The translations under genes were made by a program, and so were the position numbers. From Hassallia sp050875635 (GTDB taxonomy: Bacteria > Cyanobacteriota > Cyanobacteriia > Cyanobacteriales > Nostocaceae): a stretch of DNA of 64,000 bases. The stretch is from positions 1 through 64,000 of the forward strand of contig NZ_JBPAOH010000012.1 in the NCBI RefSeq assembly GCF_050875635.1. Direction: 5' to 3'. Positions 34,815 to 44,411 of the stretch are shown here, in pieces (the stretch's first letter is position 1; every line of letters begins with the position of its first letter). The notes beneath the pieces were generated by a model. It saw nothing but the letters and a program-made list of their open reading frames with translations, did not search any database and was not told where the DNA came from.

Positions 34815-35468
34815 TTAAACTGTTTCTGCTAGTTGATTGTTTAGGGCTTCGAGATCAATGTAGTATCGTTGAAACAAATCACTCAGAGCAGTATTATCTG
34901 TTTGAGCCAGTCGGACTAAACCCCACAAGAGATGTTCAGTCCCGATAGACTTTTTACCCTTTAGCTGGACTACTTCCAAGGCAAGCTCTAGAACTAAATT
35001 ACTCTCTGGGCTAAATCTTGGATTCCCAAGGGATTCAAAAGAATGGTCATTAATTTCGATGTTTAATGTCATGCCATTTGCTTGAAGTAAACGAGCACTT
35101 GTTGTAGTTGGATCGGCTAATAAGCCAGCAAGCAGATGTTCTGGTTCGACTTGTGACTTCTGCAAGCGTGTTGCCTCATTTCGTGCAAACTTGATCGCGT
35201 TGATTGCCTTAGAACTGAACCTCTCGAAACCAAAGTATTTTTTGAATCGTTCAACAAATGTTTGCATAGAATTTTTTGCCTCATTGATGAAAACGTCTTC
35301 AATTGCAACGTTGAACAAGCTAGCAATTTTGAAAGCCATGTCTAGACTGGGGTCAAACTTGCCGGATTCAAAACCATTGACCGCTTGACGACTTACTCCT
35401 AGTTCCCTGGCTAGGTCAGCTTGTGACAAGGAGTGCAGTTGTCGAAGTTCTTTCAGTCGGTTTTTCAT
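34815..35468 (-). CDS. XRE-type HTH fused to a Clp N-terminal repeat domain
   Basis: A 217-residue protein with an unusual domain order. Residues 1-60 are an XRE helix-turn-helix (LSQADLARELGVSRQAVNGFESGKFDPS). Residues 83-187 match the double Clp_N repeat of ClpA/ClpC chaperones: RFSSKAINAIKFARNEATRL with VEPEHLLAGLLADP, then RFSPESNLVLELALEVVQL with IGTEHLLWGLVRL. No AAA+ ATPase follows. In Clp proteins this domain binds substrates or adaptors such as McsB; here it probably senses a protein state or partner and passes it to DNA binding. A three-half-site palindrome lies directly upstream, fitting autoregulation. Confidence 0.88.
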   Translation of the reverse strand: MKNRLKELRQLHSLSQADLARELGVSRQAVNGFESGKFDPSLDMAFKIASLFNVAIEDVFINEAKNSMQTFVERFKKYFGFERFSSKAINAIKFARNEATRLQKSQVEPEHLLAGLLADPTTTSARLLQANGMTLNIEINDHSFESLGNPRFSPESNLVLELALEVVQLKGKKSIGTEHLLWGLVRLAQTDNTALSDLFQRYYIDLEALNNQLAETV

Positions 35469-35481
35469 GGTTCGATCTGCT

Positions 35482-35546
35482 TTTTGTCAAGTATTACTTT
35501 ACATAATTGTTTCTTCTTTTGTCAAGCTACACTTGACAAAAGAAGA
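35482..35546 (-). promoter_or_regulatory. Promoter and palindromic operator of the XRE-ClpN gene
   Basis: TCTTCTTTTGTCAAG (35512-35526) and CTTGACAAAAGAAGA (35532-35546) form a perfect 15-bp inverted repeat with a 5-base centre. A third half site, TTTTGTCAAG, lies at 35482-35491, nearer the start codon. On the minus strand one arm provides TTGACA and TATGTA about 17 bases on, so the operator overlaps the likely -35 box. The layout suggests that the HTH protein represses its own gene. Confidence 0.7.
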
Positions 35547-35673
35547 GCGATCGCGCAGCAACTCCCCTGGAGTATCGCGCACCGACCCTGGCGGGAAACT
35601 GGTAAGCTTGAGACATTTAATCATTTGTCATTAGTATTTAAACAAATGACCAATTACGCATTACTAATGACTT

Positions 35674-36924
35674 ATGATTAAAATCCTTCACCTCTCCGAT
35701 ATCCATATGGGAAGCGGTTTCTCCCACGGACGCATTAATCCGGAAACAGGTTCAAATACACGGTTGGAGGATTTTGTCAAGACTTTATCTCGATGTATCG
35801 ATCGCGCATTAACAGACCCGGTGGATATGGTGATATTCGGTGGCGATGCTTTTCCGGATGCGACACCACCACCATATGTACAGGAAGCCTTTGCCAGTCA
35901 GTTTCGCCGCCTCGTGGATGCTAATATACCCACAGTGCTGTTGGTAGGCAACCATGACCAACACTCCCAAGGACAGGGAGGCGCGAGTTTATGTATTTAC
36001 CGCACTTTGGGAGTGCGCGGTTTTGTTGTCGGTGATACATTAACTACTCACCACATCCAAACCCGCAATGGAAGCGTGCAAGTTATGACTTTACCTTGGC
36101 TGACACGTTCAACGCTGATGACGCGCCAAGATACTGATAATTTATCACTTGCGGAAGTCAACCAGCTATTAACAGAACGCTTGCGAGTAGTTTTAGAAGG
36201 AGAAATTCGCCGTTTAGATCCGGATGTGCCAACTGTGCTTTTAGCTCACTTAATGGCTGATAATGCAACTTTAGGAGCCGAGCGTTTTTTGGCTGTAGGT
36301 AAAGGATTTACTCTGCCATTATCTTTGTTAACGCGACCTTGTTTTGATTATGTGGCATTGGGACACGTCCACAAACATCAAAATCTGAATAAATCTAACG
36401 ATCCGCCGGTAATTTATCCGGGAAGTATTGAGCGGGTGGATTTTAGTGAAGAAAAAGAAGATAAAGGTTATGTGATGATAGAATTGGAGCGGGGTAACGC
36501 TGAATGGGAATTTTGCCGTTTGGATGTGCGGACTTTCCGGACGATTGAAGTAGATGTATCCAAGGCAGAAGAACCGCAAGCAGCTATAATGAAGGCGATC
36601 GCCAAACATGATATTCAAGACGCTGTAGTTAGACTCATTTACAAACTTCGCTCCGAACAGTTGGATTTAGTTGATAACGCTTCACTGCATAACGCTTTAA
36701 CTACAGCCCACACCTACACCATTCAACCAGAATTAGTCAGTCAATTGGCTCGTCCGCGCGTCCCCGAATTAAGCGCGAGTAGTAGCATCGATCCAATGTC
36801 AGCCTTAAAAACCTACTTGGATAATCGCGAAGACTTGAAAGACATCGCAGCATCTATGTTAGAAGCAGCAGACAAGTTGCTTGCAGACGATGTAGAAGTC
36901 TGGCTGGAAAAAGCGACTAATTAG
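35674..36924 (+). CDS. sbcD: SbcD-like DNA repair exonuclease subunit (metallophosphoesterase)
   Basis: A 416-residue calcineurin-like phosphoesterase of the SbcD/Mre11 type. The metal-site motifs are LSDIHMG (residues 6-12), FGGDAFPD, LLVGNHDQHS, LLAHLM and ALGHVHKHQ, in order, and the following YPGSIERVDFSEE is typical of SbcD. These proteins pair with SbcC, a Rad50-like ATPase, to process DNA hairpins and breaks. No sbcC is seen in the window. In a chromosome so rich in palindromes a hairpin nuclease is of interest. ATG at 35674; no clear ribosome binding site. Confidence 0.88.
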   Translation: MIKILHLSDIHMGSGFSHGRINPETGSNTRLEDFVKTLSRCIDRALTDPVDMVIFGGDAFPDATPPPYVQEAFASQFRRLVDANIPTVLLVGNHDQHSQGQGGASLCIYRTLGVRGFVVGDTLTTHHIQTRNGSVQVMTLPWLTRSTLMTRQDTDNLSLAEVNQLLTERLRVVLEGEIRRLDPDVPTVLLAHLMADNATLGAERFLAVGKGFTLPLSLLTRPCFDYVALGHVHKHQNLNKSNDPPVIYPGSIERVDFSEEKEDKGYVMIELERGNAEWEFCRLDVRTFRTIEVDVSKAEEPQAAIMKAIAKHDIQDAVVRLIYKLRSEQLDLVDNASLHNALTTAHTYTIQPELVSQLARPRVPELSASSSIDPMSALKTYLDNREDLKDIAASMLEAADKLLADDVEVWLEKATN

Positions 36925-36929
36925 TGAGG

Positions 36930-37062
36930 GAATGGGCATCGGGCAATGGGCATCGGGCATCGGGCATGGAAAGAATTGTATTAGAACCCGCCAAATCGAA
37001 AAGCCGCTTCTTTAATTCCCATAGCCCATTGCCCATTGCCCATTGCCCAATGCCCTATTCTG
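36930..37062. repeat. GGGCATC heptamers and a dispersed AAGAATTGTATTAG unit
   Basis: GGGCATC/GGGCAAT heptamers flank a unit running from ATGGAAAGAATTGTATTAGA (36965) through AGCCGCTTCTTTAATTCCC (37018). The same unit, with a few inserted bases, is at 40860-40917, also flanked by heptamers. GCCCATT copies fill 37023-37058. Confidence 0.85.
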
Positions 37063-37222
37063 AAAAAAACTATCTGTAGATAGTATTGCTACTTAATCAG
37101 TCCAATTTAAAATATTTCAACTATTGGTCACAAATCTGCCAAAATTGCAATATTCATTGCTCAGTGCATAGTTTTTGACTTTCACAGAACAATGACCAAA
37201 ACCTTTTTCAGGTGGACGTTGT

Positions 37223-39058
37223 ATGTCCTTCTACCCTCAATTAAAGCAATTTTTACTCGGTAAATCATTACCAACCAGCGCTCATGCTGAAGAAAGATTA
37301 AGCAATGCTGCGGCTTTAGCGGTTCTTTCCTCCGATGCTCTTTCCTCGGTTGCTTACGCTACAGAAGAGATTCTGTTAGTTTTAGTAGTTGCCGGAAGTA
37401 GCGCTCTCGGTCTGTCTTTGCCTATTGCTGTAGCAATTATTGCCCTGTTAGCAATAGTCATACTTTCCTATCGACAAACGATTCGCGCTTATCCAAAAGG
37501 AGGCGGTTCCTACGTTGTAGCCAAAGAAAACCTGGGTCTTTATCCGGGGTTGGTGGCAGGTGGTTCGCTGATGATTGATTATATTCTGACAGTCACTGTC
37601 AGTATATCTGCGGGGACAGCCGCCCTGACTTCCGCAGTTCCAGCACTGCAACCGTATACAGTCAGCCTCTGCTTGATTTTTATTTTTTTGTTGACGCTGG
37701 CAAATCTCAGAGGTGTTAAGGAATCAGGCAACATATTTATGGTTCCTACTTATGCGTTTATTGCCAGTATTTTCATTTTGATTGTCCTTGGTTTGTTTAA
37801 ACAAGCTACTGGACAAGTCGTCACAGAATACCCGAACCTGCCGGTGAAAGAAGGACTCAGTTTGTTTTTCATTTTGAGAGCTTTTGCGGCTGGATGTACA
37901 GCACTGACAGGAGTGGAAGCAATATCTGATGGTGTCTTGGCTTTTAAAGAACCAGAGTGGAAAAATGCCCGTCTCACATTGCTCTGGTTGGGCTTTATTT
38001 TGGGGATAATGTTTGTGGGAATTACCTACCTATCACACATTTACCACATCGTTCCTGAAGAGGGACAAACGGCGGTTTCTCTTTTGGGTAGGCAGATTTT
38101 CGGGACGGGAGCATTTTACTATTTTGTGCAAATTGTCACTTTACTGATTTTGCTGTTAGCAGCAAATACCAGTTACGCTGACTTTCCCAGACTTTGTTAC
38201 TTTTTAGCAAGGGATGGATTTTTGCCACGACAATTAGCATTATTAGGCGATCGCTTAGTCTACTCGAACGGTATTATCCTTCTCAGCCTCTGTGCTGCGG
38301 TTTTGGTGATTATCTTCAAAGGGCAAGTTAACGCCGTTATTCCCTTGTACGCTGTTGGTGTGTTTACTTCCTTTACCCTTTCGCAAGCGGGGATGGTACG
38401 TCGATGGTTTACAAATCGCGAACGCGGTTGGCAAGCCAGCGCTTTAATGAATGGTTTGGGAGCGATCGCCACACTAGTTGTTCTCGGTGTCATCGTCTCA
38501 ACCAAATTTCTCTTAGGTGCTTGGTTGGTAGTTGTAGCGATTCCTTTGGTAGTCTGTTTATTTTTAGCGATTCACCGTCACTATCAATATGTAGCCGAAC
38601 GTCTCAGCATTCAAGGATTACCACCGCGTAGCTATGTTCCCAGACCGAAACCAGCAGTCGTGACTCACCCCGCAGTGGTTGTAGTCGGACAACTTAATCG
38701 AGGAACAGTAGAAGCTTTAGACTACGCACGCACCATTGCCGATGAAATTGTAGCCGTTCACGTCGATCTTAATTCTACCGACCGAGAAAAACTTCAACAA
38801 AAATGGCGACAATTAGAATCAGATATTCCTTTAGAAATCATCGATTCACCCTATCGCTCTGTCATCGAGCCAATTGTTAATTTTGTCGCACAGTTTGAAG
38901 ACCGCCATCAAGATGTTTTTACAACCATAATTATTCCGGCTTTTGTCACTCGCAATTGGTGGGATGGTCTTTTACACAACCAAACAACTTTGTTCTTAAA
39001 AACAGCTTTAAGAGCTAAACAAAGTCGCGTTATTACCACTGTTAGATATTACTTGTAA
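37223..39058 (+). CDS. KimA-like potassium/amino-acid-polyamine family transporter
   Basis: A 611-residue APC-superfamily transporter. Its sequence follows Bacillus KimA (formerly YdaO), a high-affinity K+ importer, closely: LSSDALSSVAYATEEIL, SYRQTIRAYPKGGGSYVVAKENLG, GGSLMIDYILTVTVSISAGT, FAAGCTALTGVEAISDG and LYAVGVFTSFTLSQAGM are the same landmarks, and the total length agrees (607 in Bacillus). There are about twelve membrane segments and a soluble C-terminal domain from about residue 470 (VVVGQLNRGTVEALDYARTI), as in KimA. Potassium transport is therefore likely but inferred. A c-di-AMP riboswitch was looked for upstream and not found. Confidence 0.85.
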   Translation: MSFYPQLKQFLLGKSLPTSAHAEERLSNAAALAVLSSDALSSVAYATEEILLVLVVAGSSALGLSLPIAVAIIALLAIVILSYRQTIRAYPKGGGSYVVAKENLGLYPGLVAGGSLMIDYILTVTVSISAGTAALTSAVPALQPYTVSLCLIFIFLLTLANLRGVKESGNIFMVPTYAFIASIFILIVLGLFKQATGQVVTEYPNLPVKEGLSLFFILRAFAAGCTALTGVEAISDGVLAFKEPEWKNARLTLLWLGFILGIMFVGITYLSHIYHIVPEEGQTAVSLLGRQIFGTGAFYYFVQIVTLLILLLAANTSYADFPRLCYFLARDGFLPRQLALLGDRLVYSNGIILLSLCAAVLVIIFKGQVNAVIPLYAVGVFTSFTLSQAGMVRRWFTNRERGWQASALMNGLGAIATLVVLGVIVSTKFLLGAWLVVVAIPLVVCLFLAIHRHYQYVAERLSIQGLPPRSYVPRPKPAVVTHPAVVVVGQLNRGTVEALDYARTIADEIVAVHVDLNSTDREKLQQKWRQLESDIPLEIIDSPYRSVIEPIVNFVAQFEDRHQDVFTTIIIPAFVTRNWWDGLLHNQTTLFLKTALRAKQSRVITTVRYYL

Positions 39059-39474
39059 TATCTTTTCACGTCTTGTAGAGACGTTCCGCCGGAACGTCTC
39101 TACGACAATAGATATCGATAATTTGTATCAAGCATGGCAATGTTATCAGCAAACTATTTTAGTTTAATTTAATTGTCAAAGATTATATTTTTTGATATTT
39201 TCAATGTTTGCAGTCAAATAACAAATTATATTAACTAAATATAAAATGTAACTTTCCTAACTTTGTGGTAAATGGATTTTGTTTAAAATGTATTATTTTA
39301 GTTAGTTCAATCAAATTTAAAAAAGTAGTATAAATCTTTGAAAAGCTTACTAATTAGAGAACCGGGGACTAAATCCTCAAGCTTTTGGAATGCAATTATG
39401 ACTAAAGGCACTACAGTCAACAAAATTAATCTCCTAAGATAGAAAATATCGAGAGTTAATAGGATTTCAGTTGG
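39059..39474. repeat. Gap with one 29-nt palindrome and AT-rich sequence
   Basis: GTAGAGACGTTCC (39075-39087) pairs with GGAACGTCTCTAC (39091-39103); this is a copy of the dispersed palindrome family and may end the KimA-like transcript. The rest is AT-rich with no coding sequence; it probably holds the SDR promoter. Confidence 0.75.
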
Positions 39475-40293
39475 ATGTCATATATGAACACCACATACCA
39501 AAATCAGCAGAAACAAACTGCTCTTATTACTGGTGCATCCAGTGGAATCGGTTACGAATTAGCCTGCATTTTTGCGGAAGATGGGTACAATCTTGTATTA
39601 GTTGACAAGCAAAAAGAAAAACTTACGCAAATCGCTGAGGAATTTCCGCCCAAATTTGGCATTTCTGTGAAAATTCTTGCCAAGGATTTATCCAAACCAA
39701 CATCTAGAGAAGAAATTTTTACAGAGTTACAACAATGCTATATTAAGGTTGATGTTTTGGTGAATAATGCGGGATTTGGGACTTATGGATTATTTCACCA
39801 AACCGATATTAACGCTGAATTGGACATGATACAAGTAAATGCAGCGTGTATCACTCATTTAACAAAGTTATTTGTCAAGGACATGGTAAAGCAGGGTTAT
39901 GGAAGAATATTAAATGTTGCCTCAACTGCTGCTTTTCAACCAGGACCGATGATGGCGGTTTATTTTGCGACGAAAGCTTATGTATTATCATTTTCGGAAG
40001 CGATCGCTAATGAATTAGAAGGTACAGGTGTCAGTGTAACTGTTCTTTGTCCAGGACCGACAGCAACCGGATTTCAACAAGCAGCAGCGATGGAAAAAGC
40101 TAAAATCGCTAGTTCTGGACGAATGATGGATACACGAACTGTAGCCGAAATTGGCTATCGCGCTTTAATGGCAAAGAAAACTGTTGTCATTCCGGGAATC
40201 AGAAATAAAATACTTGCTCAATCGATTAGATATTCTCCCAGAAAGCTTGTGACAAAGATAGTCAGAGATATGCATGAAGCGAAACATAAGTAA
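39475..40293 (+). CDS. Short-chain dehydrogenase/reductase (SDR)
   Basis: A 272-residue classical SDR. The nucleotide-binding motif TGASSGIG is at residues 20-27, NNAG follows, the catalytic serine lies in NVASTAAF and the tyrosine-lysine pair in YFATK. LCPGPTATGF is the usual region after strand 6. An aspartate after the second strand (LVLVDKQ) tends toward NAD(H), though this is only a tendency. Substrate unknown. The start may be the ATG at 39475 or 39484. Confidence 0.9.
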   Translation: MSYMNTTYQNQQKQTALITGASSGIGYELACIFAEDGYNLVLVDKQKEKLTQIAEEFPPKFGISVKILAKDLSKPTSREEIFTELQQCYIKVDVLVNNAGFGTYGLFHQTDINAELDMIQVNAACITHLTKLFVKDMVKQGYGRILNVASTAAFQPGPMMAVYFATKAYVLSFSEAIANELEGTGVSVTVLCPGPTATGFQQAAAMEKAKIASSGRMMDTRTVAEIGYRALMAKKTVVIPGIRNKILAQSIRYSPRKLVTKIVRDMHEAKHK

Positions 40294-40385
40294 CATTTTT
40301 AACTTTTGAGCTACTCAAACCGGGATGTATGGTGTTAGGCTTGGGTATTCAAATCTACATATTTAGCTGTGTAAATCCTAATACC

Positions 40386-40808
40386 ATGTCTAAGTTATTA
40401 TTTGCAACTTTAATAACCGCCGTAGTGCTAACATCCACTCAACACCCAAGCCCTACTTATGCGGGAACCTGTGCCTCTAAATGTGGTTCTCCCCCTCTTC
40501 AATTTACACCCGGCAAACACATTCGGTTGGAAGTTATAAATAGCACGCCAAGGTTAATAAAATTAGAGAAAATACGCGGAACGAATGCAATTACTTTGCA
40601 ACCCGGACAGAAATTACAATTAGACCAGGGAGATGGTACAGAACCGAATGTCTCTCTAGTATTTTGGGATGATACAGGATTGTCGCTACAAGCAATAGTC
40701 TCTAAACCAAACTTTGCCACATTACGAGTTGAACTTCGTCCTACATGGCGTTTTCCAGGCGATCGCTCTGTTGATATCCTCGATGATGGCAGAGTAAACG
40801 TGTTTTAG
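40386..40808 (+). CDS. Hypothetical secreted protein
   Basis: A 140-residue protein with a signal peptide (MSKLLFATLITAVVLTSTQH ... TYAG) and a beta-rich body (KHIRLEVINSTPRLIKLEKI, ITLQPGQKLQL). Two cysteines follow the signal (CASKC). It lies 93 bases after the SDR gene on the same strand and may share its transcript. I do not recognise the family. The ATG at 40386 was chosen since it begins the signal peptide. Confidence 0.65.
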   Translation: MSKLLFATLITAVVLTSTQHPSPTYAGTCASKCGSPPLQFTPGKHIRLEVINSTPRLIKLEKIRGTNAITLQPGQKLQLDQGDGTEPNVSLVFWDDTGLSLQAIVSKPNFATLRVELRPTWRFPGDRSVDILDDGRVNVF

Positions 40809-40985
40809 GGCATGGGGCATTGGGCATGGGGCAATGGGCATGGGGCATGGGGCATGGGGCATGGAAAGAATTGTATTAGAACCCGCACCCGCATAAAGCC
40901 GCTTCTTTAATTCCCAATGCCCAATGCCCAATGCTCATTGCCCAATGCCCGATGCCCGATGCCCTATGCCCCATGCCCCATTCCC
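40809..40985. repeat. Heptamer arrays around a second AAGAATTGTATTAG unit
   Basis: GGGCATG/GGGCATT heptamers (40809-40860), the dispersed unit (40860-40917), then GCCCAAT/GCCCGAT heptamers to 40980. The two heptamer blocks are inverted relative to each other, as at 36930-37062. Confidence 0.85.
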
Positions 40986-40988
40986 AAC

Positions 40989-43900
40989 TCAAAACGGACG
41001 CGGTTTGGCGATACCATAGCCTTGTGCATAATCGACGCCCAAAGCGGTAATTTTTGTTAAGATTTCTTGATTTTCGACAAACTCGGCGATAGTTTTAATA
41101 CCCATCAAATGACCAATTTGATTGATTGCTTCTACCATTGCTAAATCAATCGGGTCATCGACAATATCCTTAATGAAGCTGCCATCAATTTTCAGAAAGT
41201 CTACTGGCAGATTTTTTAGATAAGCAAACGAAGACATTCCACTACCAAAGTCATCCAAAGCGAAGTGACAGCCGATTTCTCGCAGTGAACGAATGAATTG
41301 AGCCGCTTTTCCTAAATTAGCGATCGCTACGGTTTCGGTAATTTCAAAGCAGATTAATGCTGGCGGAATTTGGTATAATGCAAACTGCTCGTGCAGAAAT
41401 TCGATAAACTGCTCATCGTTAATACTCGCACCAGAAAGGTTGATAGCATACAAACAGCCGCAACCAATTTTATCTAATTGACAACCTTTCCAGGTTTCTC
41501 GATAATGCTGTCCCTGACTAGCAAAGAGGGTGCAGATTACCCAACGGTCAAGAGTTTGCATTAAATTGTAACGTTCAGCCGATGACATAAAGGCGATCGG
41601 TGATACCAAGTTCCCGACTTCATCCACAAGACGCAATAGCACTTCATAATGTTCGTTATTTTCAGATTCGGTAATCGGGACAATCGGCTGGTAATAAAGG
41701 CAAAAACGATTTTCTTCTAAAGCTTGAGTAATCCGCGCTACCCATTGCATTTCACCTTGCTGCTGCGTTAGTTGAGTATCATCAGCTTGATAAATATGCA
41801 CTCGATTGCGTCCGTTATTTTTGGCAGCATAGCAAGCTGCATCAGCAGCACTTAAAACAGTAGTTACGCTTTCACTGTTCTCATTAATCTCAACCAACCC
41901 GATACTGACACCAAGTTTAAAAGTTTTATCTTGCCAAACAAAACGAAATGCTTCGATACTTTCACGCAGCATCTTGGCGATCGGTAGTGCAGCCTCTAGA
42001 GAGCAATGGTTGAGCAAAATACCAAATTCATCTCCGCCCAAACGTGCTAAAGTATCGCTGGAACGCACCTGAGCCTGAAATAATGCGGTTACTTGGCGCA
42101 AAAGTTCATCGCCAACGATATGACCGCAAGTATCATTAACAATTTTGAATTGATCTAAATCTAGATAACACAATGCATGTTGTTGATTTTGTGTTCTGGC
42201 AAAGGCTAAAGTTTGAGTCAGGCAATTTTCAAACTCCCGGCGGTTAACTAATCCTGTTAAAGCATCGTGACTCGCTTGCCAACTTAGTTGACGTGCCAGA
42301 GAGCGGGCTGTGGTAACATCATGAAACACCATGACAGCACCGATTATTTCATCATCAAGAGTGCGAATTGGTGCGGCAGAATCTTCAACAGCAAACTCAT
42401 TACCATTGCGGCTAATTAAAACAGTATCCTTAGCAAGAGAGACAATATTACCTTCGCGTAAAGCTTTTTCTACTGGGTTTTCTACTGGTTCGCGGGTAAC
42501 TTCGTGGATAATGTGAAATACCTCTGTCAACGGCTTTCCTTGCGCTGATTGCTGACTCCAACCGGTGAGTTCTTCAGCGACTGGGTTGAGAAATCTAATT
42601 TTACTTTCAGCATCGGTGGTGATAACTGCATCCCCGATAGATCGTAACGTTACTTGTGCGAGTTCTTTTTCTTCAAAAAGCTCTTGTTCTAGGCGATGGC
42701 GAATCTGTTGTTCTAGACGATGGCGATCGCTAATATCAACCGCCACACCACCAACAAACTTTTGACCCCCAGCGTTTTCAAAGGGAAATTTGAAGACTAA
42801 CCAGTGATGCATACATCCATCTGGGGTAGGAACAGCCTCAATTAGCTCTACAGTTTTACCTGTAGACATGACAAATATATCATTTTCATGTATCTGTTTT
42901 GCTATGTCGTGCGACAACCAATCAAAATCGGTCTTACCTCGCAAACAAGCCGATTTTATGTTGAAAACTTGCTCTAATTGCTTGTTAACGTAAACGTAGC
43001 GCCCTCCCTCGTCTTTCATAAAAGCCACCGTTGGACTGTTATTCATGAAAGCTTGAAAGAGTTCTTCGCTTTCAAGCAACGCCGTTTCTGCTTGTTTGCG
43101 CTTGATAAATTGACCAATTTGACTGCCGATCGCCGTCATCATGAACTGCAAATCCGACTGTGGTGACTGAATTTTTCGGCTGAAAAAGGTGATAACGCCG
43201 AGAATTTCGCTTTGATTTTTGATGGGAAAACCAAAAGCACCGTGCAGTCCTTCTTGGATCGCACTCTTTGTTCGCAGAAAATTCGCTTCTGAGTTGATAT
43301 CTTCAATCCAGACAGGTTCACCGCTAGCCCAGACGCGACCTGGTAGCCCAATACCTGGTGAAAAGGCGATCTGCTGGGAAACCAACAAAAACTCTGGGAT
43401 ATCAACCGACGGCAAATGCCAAGTTTCCACATAGCGTAGCACGTTGGCTTCCTCGTCTAACATCCAAAGTTCCCCTACTTCCCATCCCAGGTATTTGCAG
43501 ATAACTTCCAAAATTTTTGGAGTCGCTTCTTCCAGCTTGGCTGATTCTGACAATATCCGGGTTGTGGCATGTTCCGCAGAAAGACGCGCAAGCGATCGCT
43601 TACGTTCTGTAATGTCCCGACCGATATAAACTAAATCTGGTGAATTCTCATTAATACCAGTCTGAATTACTGCTGCCGAAAAAGCGACAAAAACCTCATC
43701 CCCGGTTTTTGTTTGACAAACAACTTCGCAATTATGCAAAAATTTCGCATTTATGCTGGAATCTCCTTGGTTTCCTTTTGATAATAACTCTTCTCCATTA
43801 ATAATCTGGGAAATATGCTTCTCTAATAATTCCGTTTCGCTATAGCCAAATAAATCAATTGCGGCTTGATTTACTCTTTTTATCTTTCCAAAGGTATTTG

Positions 43901-44411
43901 TTACCAACAATACATCGGCGATGGATCTAATAATATTATCAAGATAATTTTGCGAAGCTGTTAATTTACTCAATAAAATATTTGCCTCGCGATTTTTCTG
44001 GACTAAGTTTTGCTGCAAAACCATTCTTGATGTGGCATTTTCAAAGAAGATTAGCAACTTGTTATCCAGATTTATCGCATACAAATCAATGTATAATGGA
44101 GTATAATTTTCCGAAACACGCGCTATTCCTTTTAACTCAAAATATTGCTTTCGTCCTTCCAAAATGTCTATTAAGATGTCTTCCACTCCTATTAGTTCTG
44201 GAAAGCCAAGGCGGACATCTCTTAAAAGCATCACCTCTGATGGACAATCAGCAAACCGTTGCACTTGTTCAGAGACATCTAGGATGTGAAAATCTCTATT
44301 GATTTGTAAGTATTCCATCTGCCGATTATCTGAAAACTTGTTACAAATCTGCTCCAGTTCCAAATATTTCATGTCTGGTGATGCTTTATTATTCCTTTTA
44401 AGCAGACTCAT
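40989..44411 (-). CDS. PAS-GAF-PAS-PAS-GGDEF-EAL signalling protein
   Basis: A 1140-residue protein for cyclic di-GMP turnover. Reading from the N-terminus: a helical or PAS-like region, a PAS domain (about residues 150-270, ending DITERKRSLA), a GAF domain (about 285-430, AFSPGIGLPGRVWASGEPVW), two PAS domains (about 440-570 and 575-700, ending VDISDRHRL and FHDVTTARSL), a GGDEF domain with intact RLGGDEF (near 787) and an EAL domain whose motif reads EVLLR (near 920) with DDFGSGMSS and KIDGSF later. Both catalytic motifs look usable, so it could make and break c-di-GMP. Signals are unknown. Confidence 0.92.
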   Translation of the reverse strand: MSLLKRNNKASPDMKYLELEQICNKFSDNRQMEYLQINRDFHILDVSEQVQRFADCPSEVMLLRDVRLGFPELIGVEDILIDILEGRKQYFELKGIARVSENYTPLYIDLYAINLDNKLLIFFENATSRMVLQQNLVQKNREANILLSKLTASQNYLDNIIRSIADVLLVTNTFGKIKRVNQAAIDLFGYSETELLEKHISQIINGEELLSKGNQGDSSINAKFLHNCEVVCQTKTGDEVFVAFSAAVIQTGINENSPDLVYIGRDITERKRSLARLSAEHATTRILSESAKLEEATPKILEVICKYLGWEVGELWMLDEEANVLRYVETWHLPSVDIPEFLLVSQQIAFSPGIGLPGRVWASGEPVWIEDINSEANFLRTKSAIQEGLHGAFGFPIKNQSEILGVITFFSRKIQSPQSDLQFMMTAIGSQIGQFIKRKQAETALLESEELFQAFMNNSPTVAFMKDEGGRYVYVNKQLEQVFNIKSACLRGKTDFDWLSHDIAKQIHENDIFVMSTGKTVELIEAVPTPDGCMHHWLVFKFPFENAGGQKFVGGVAVDISDRHRLEQQIRHRLEQELFEEKELAQVTLRSIGDAVITTDAESKIRFLNPVAEELTGWSQQSAQGKPLTEVFHIIHEVTREPVENPVEKALREGNIVSLAKDTVLISRNGNEFAVEDSAAPIRTLDDEIIGAVMVFHDVTTARSLARQLSWQASHDALTGLVNRREFENCLTQTLAFARTQNQQHALCYLDLDQFKIVNDTCGHIVGDELLRQVTALFQAQVRSSDTLARLGGDEFGILLNHCSLEAALPIAKMLRESIEAFRFVWQDKTFKLGVSIGLVEINENSESVTTVLSAADAACYAAKNNGRNRVHIYQADDTQLTQQQGEMQWVARITQALEENRFCLYYQPIVPITESENNEHYEVLLRLVDEVGNLVSPIAFMSSAERYNLMQTLDRWVICTLFASQGQHYRETWKGCQLDKIGCGCLYAINLSGASINDEQFIEFLHEQFALYQIPPALICFEITETVAIANLGKAAQFIRSLREIGCHFALDDFGSGMSSFAYLKNLPVDFLKIDGSFIKDIVDDPIDLAMVEAINQIGHLMGIKTIAEFVENQEILTKITALGVDYAQGYGIAKPRPF

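Noticed and set aside
37063..37222. c-di-AMP (ydaO-type) riboswitch upstream of the KimA-like gene
   Set aside because: The 160-base leader is AT-rich and shows none of the G/A-rich conserved cores or long paired stems of that class.
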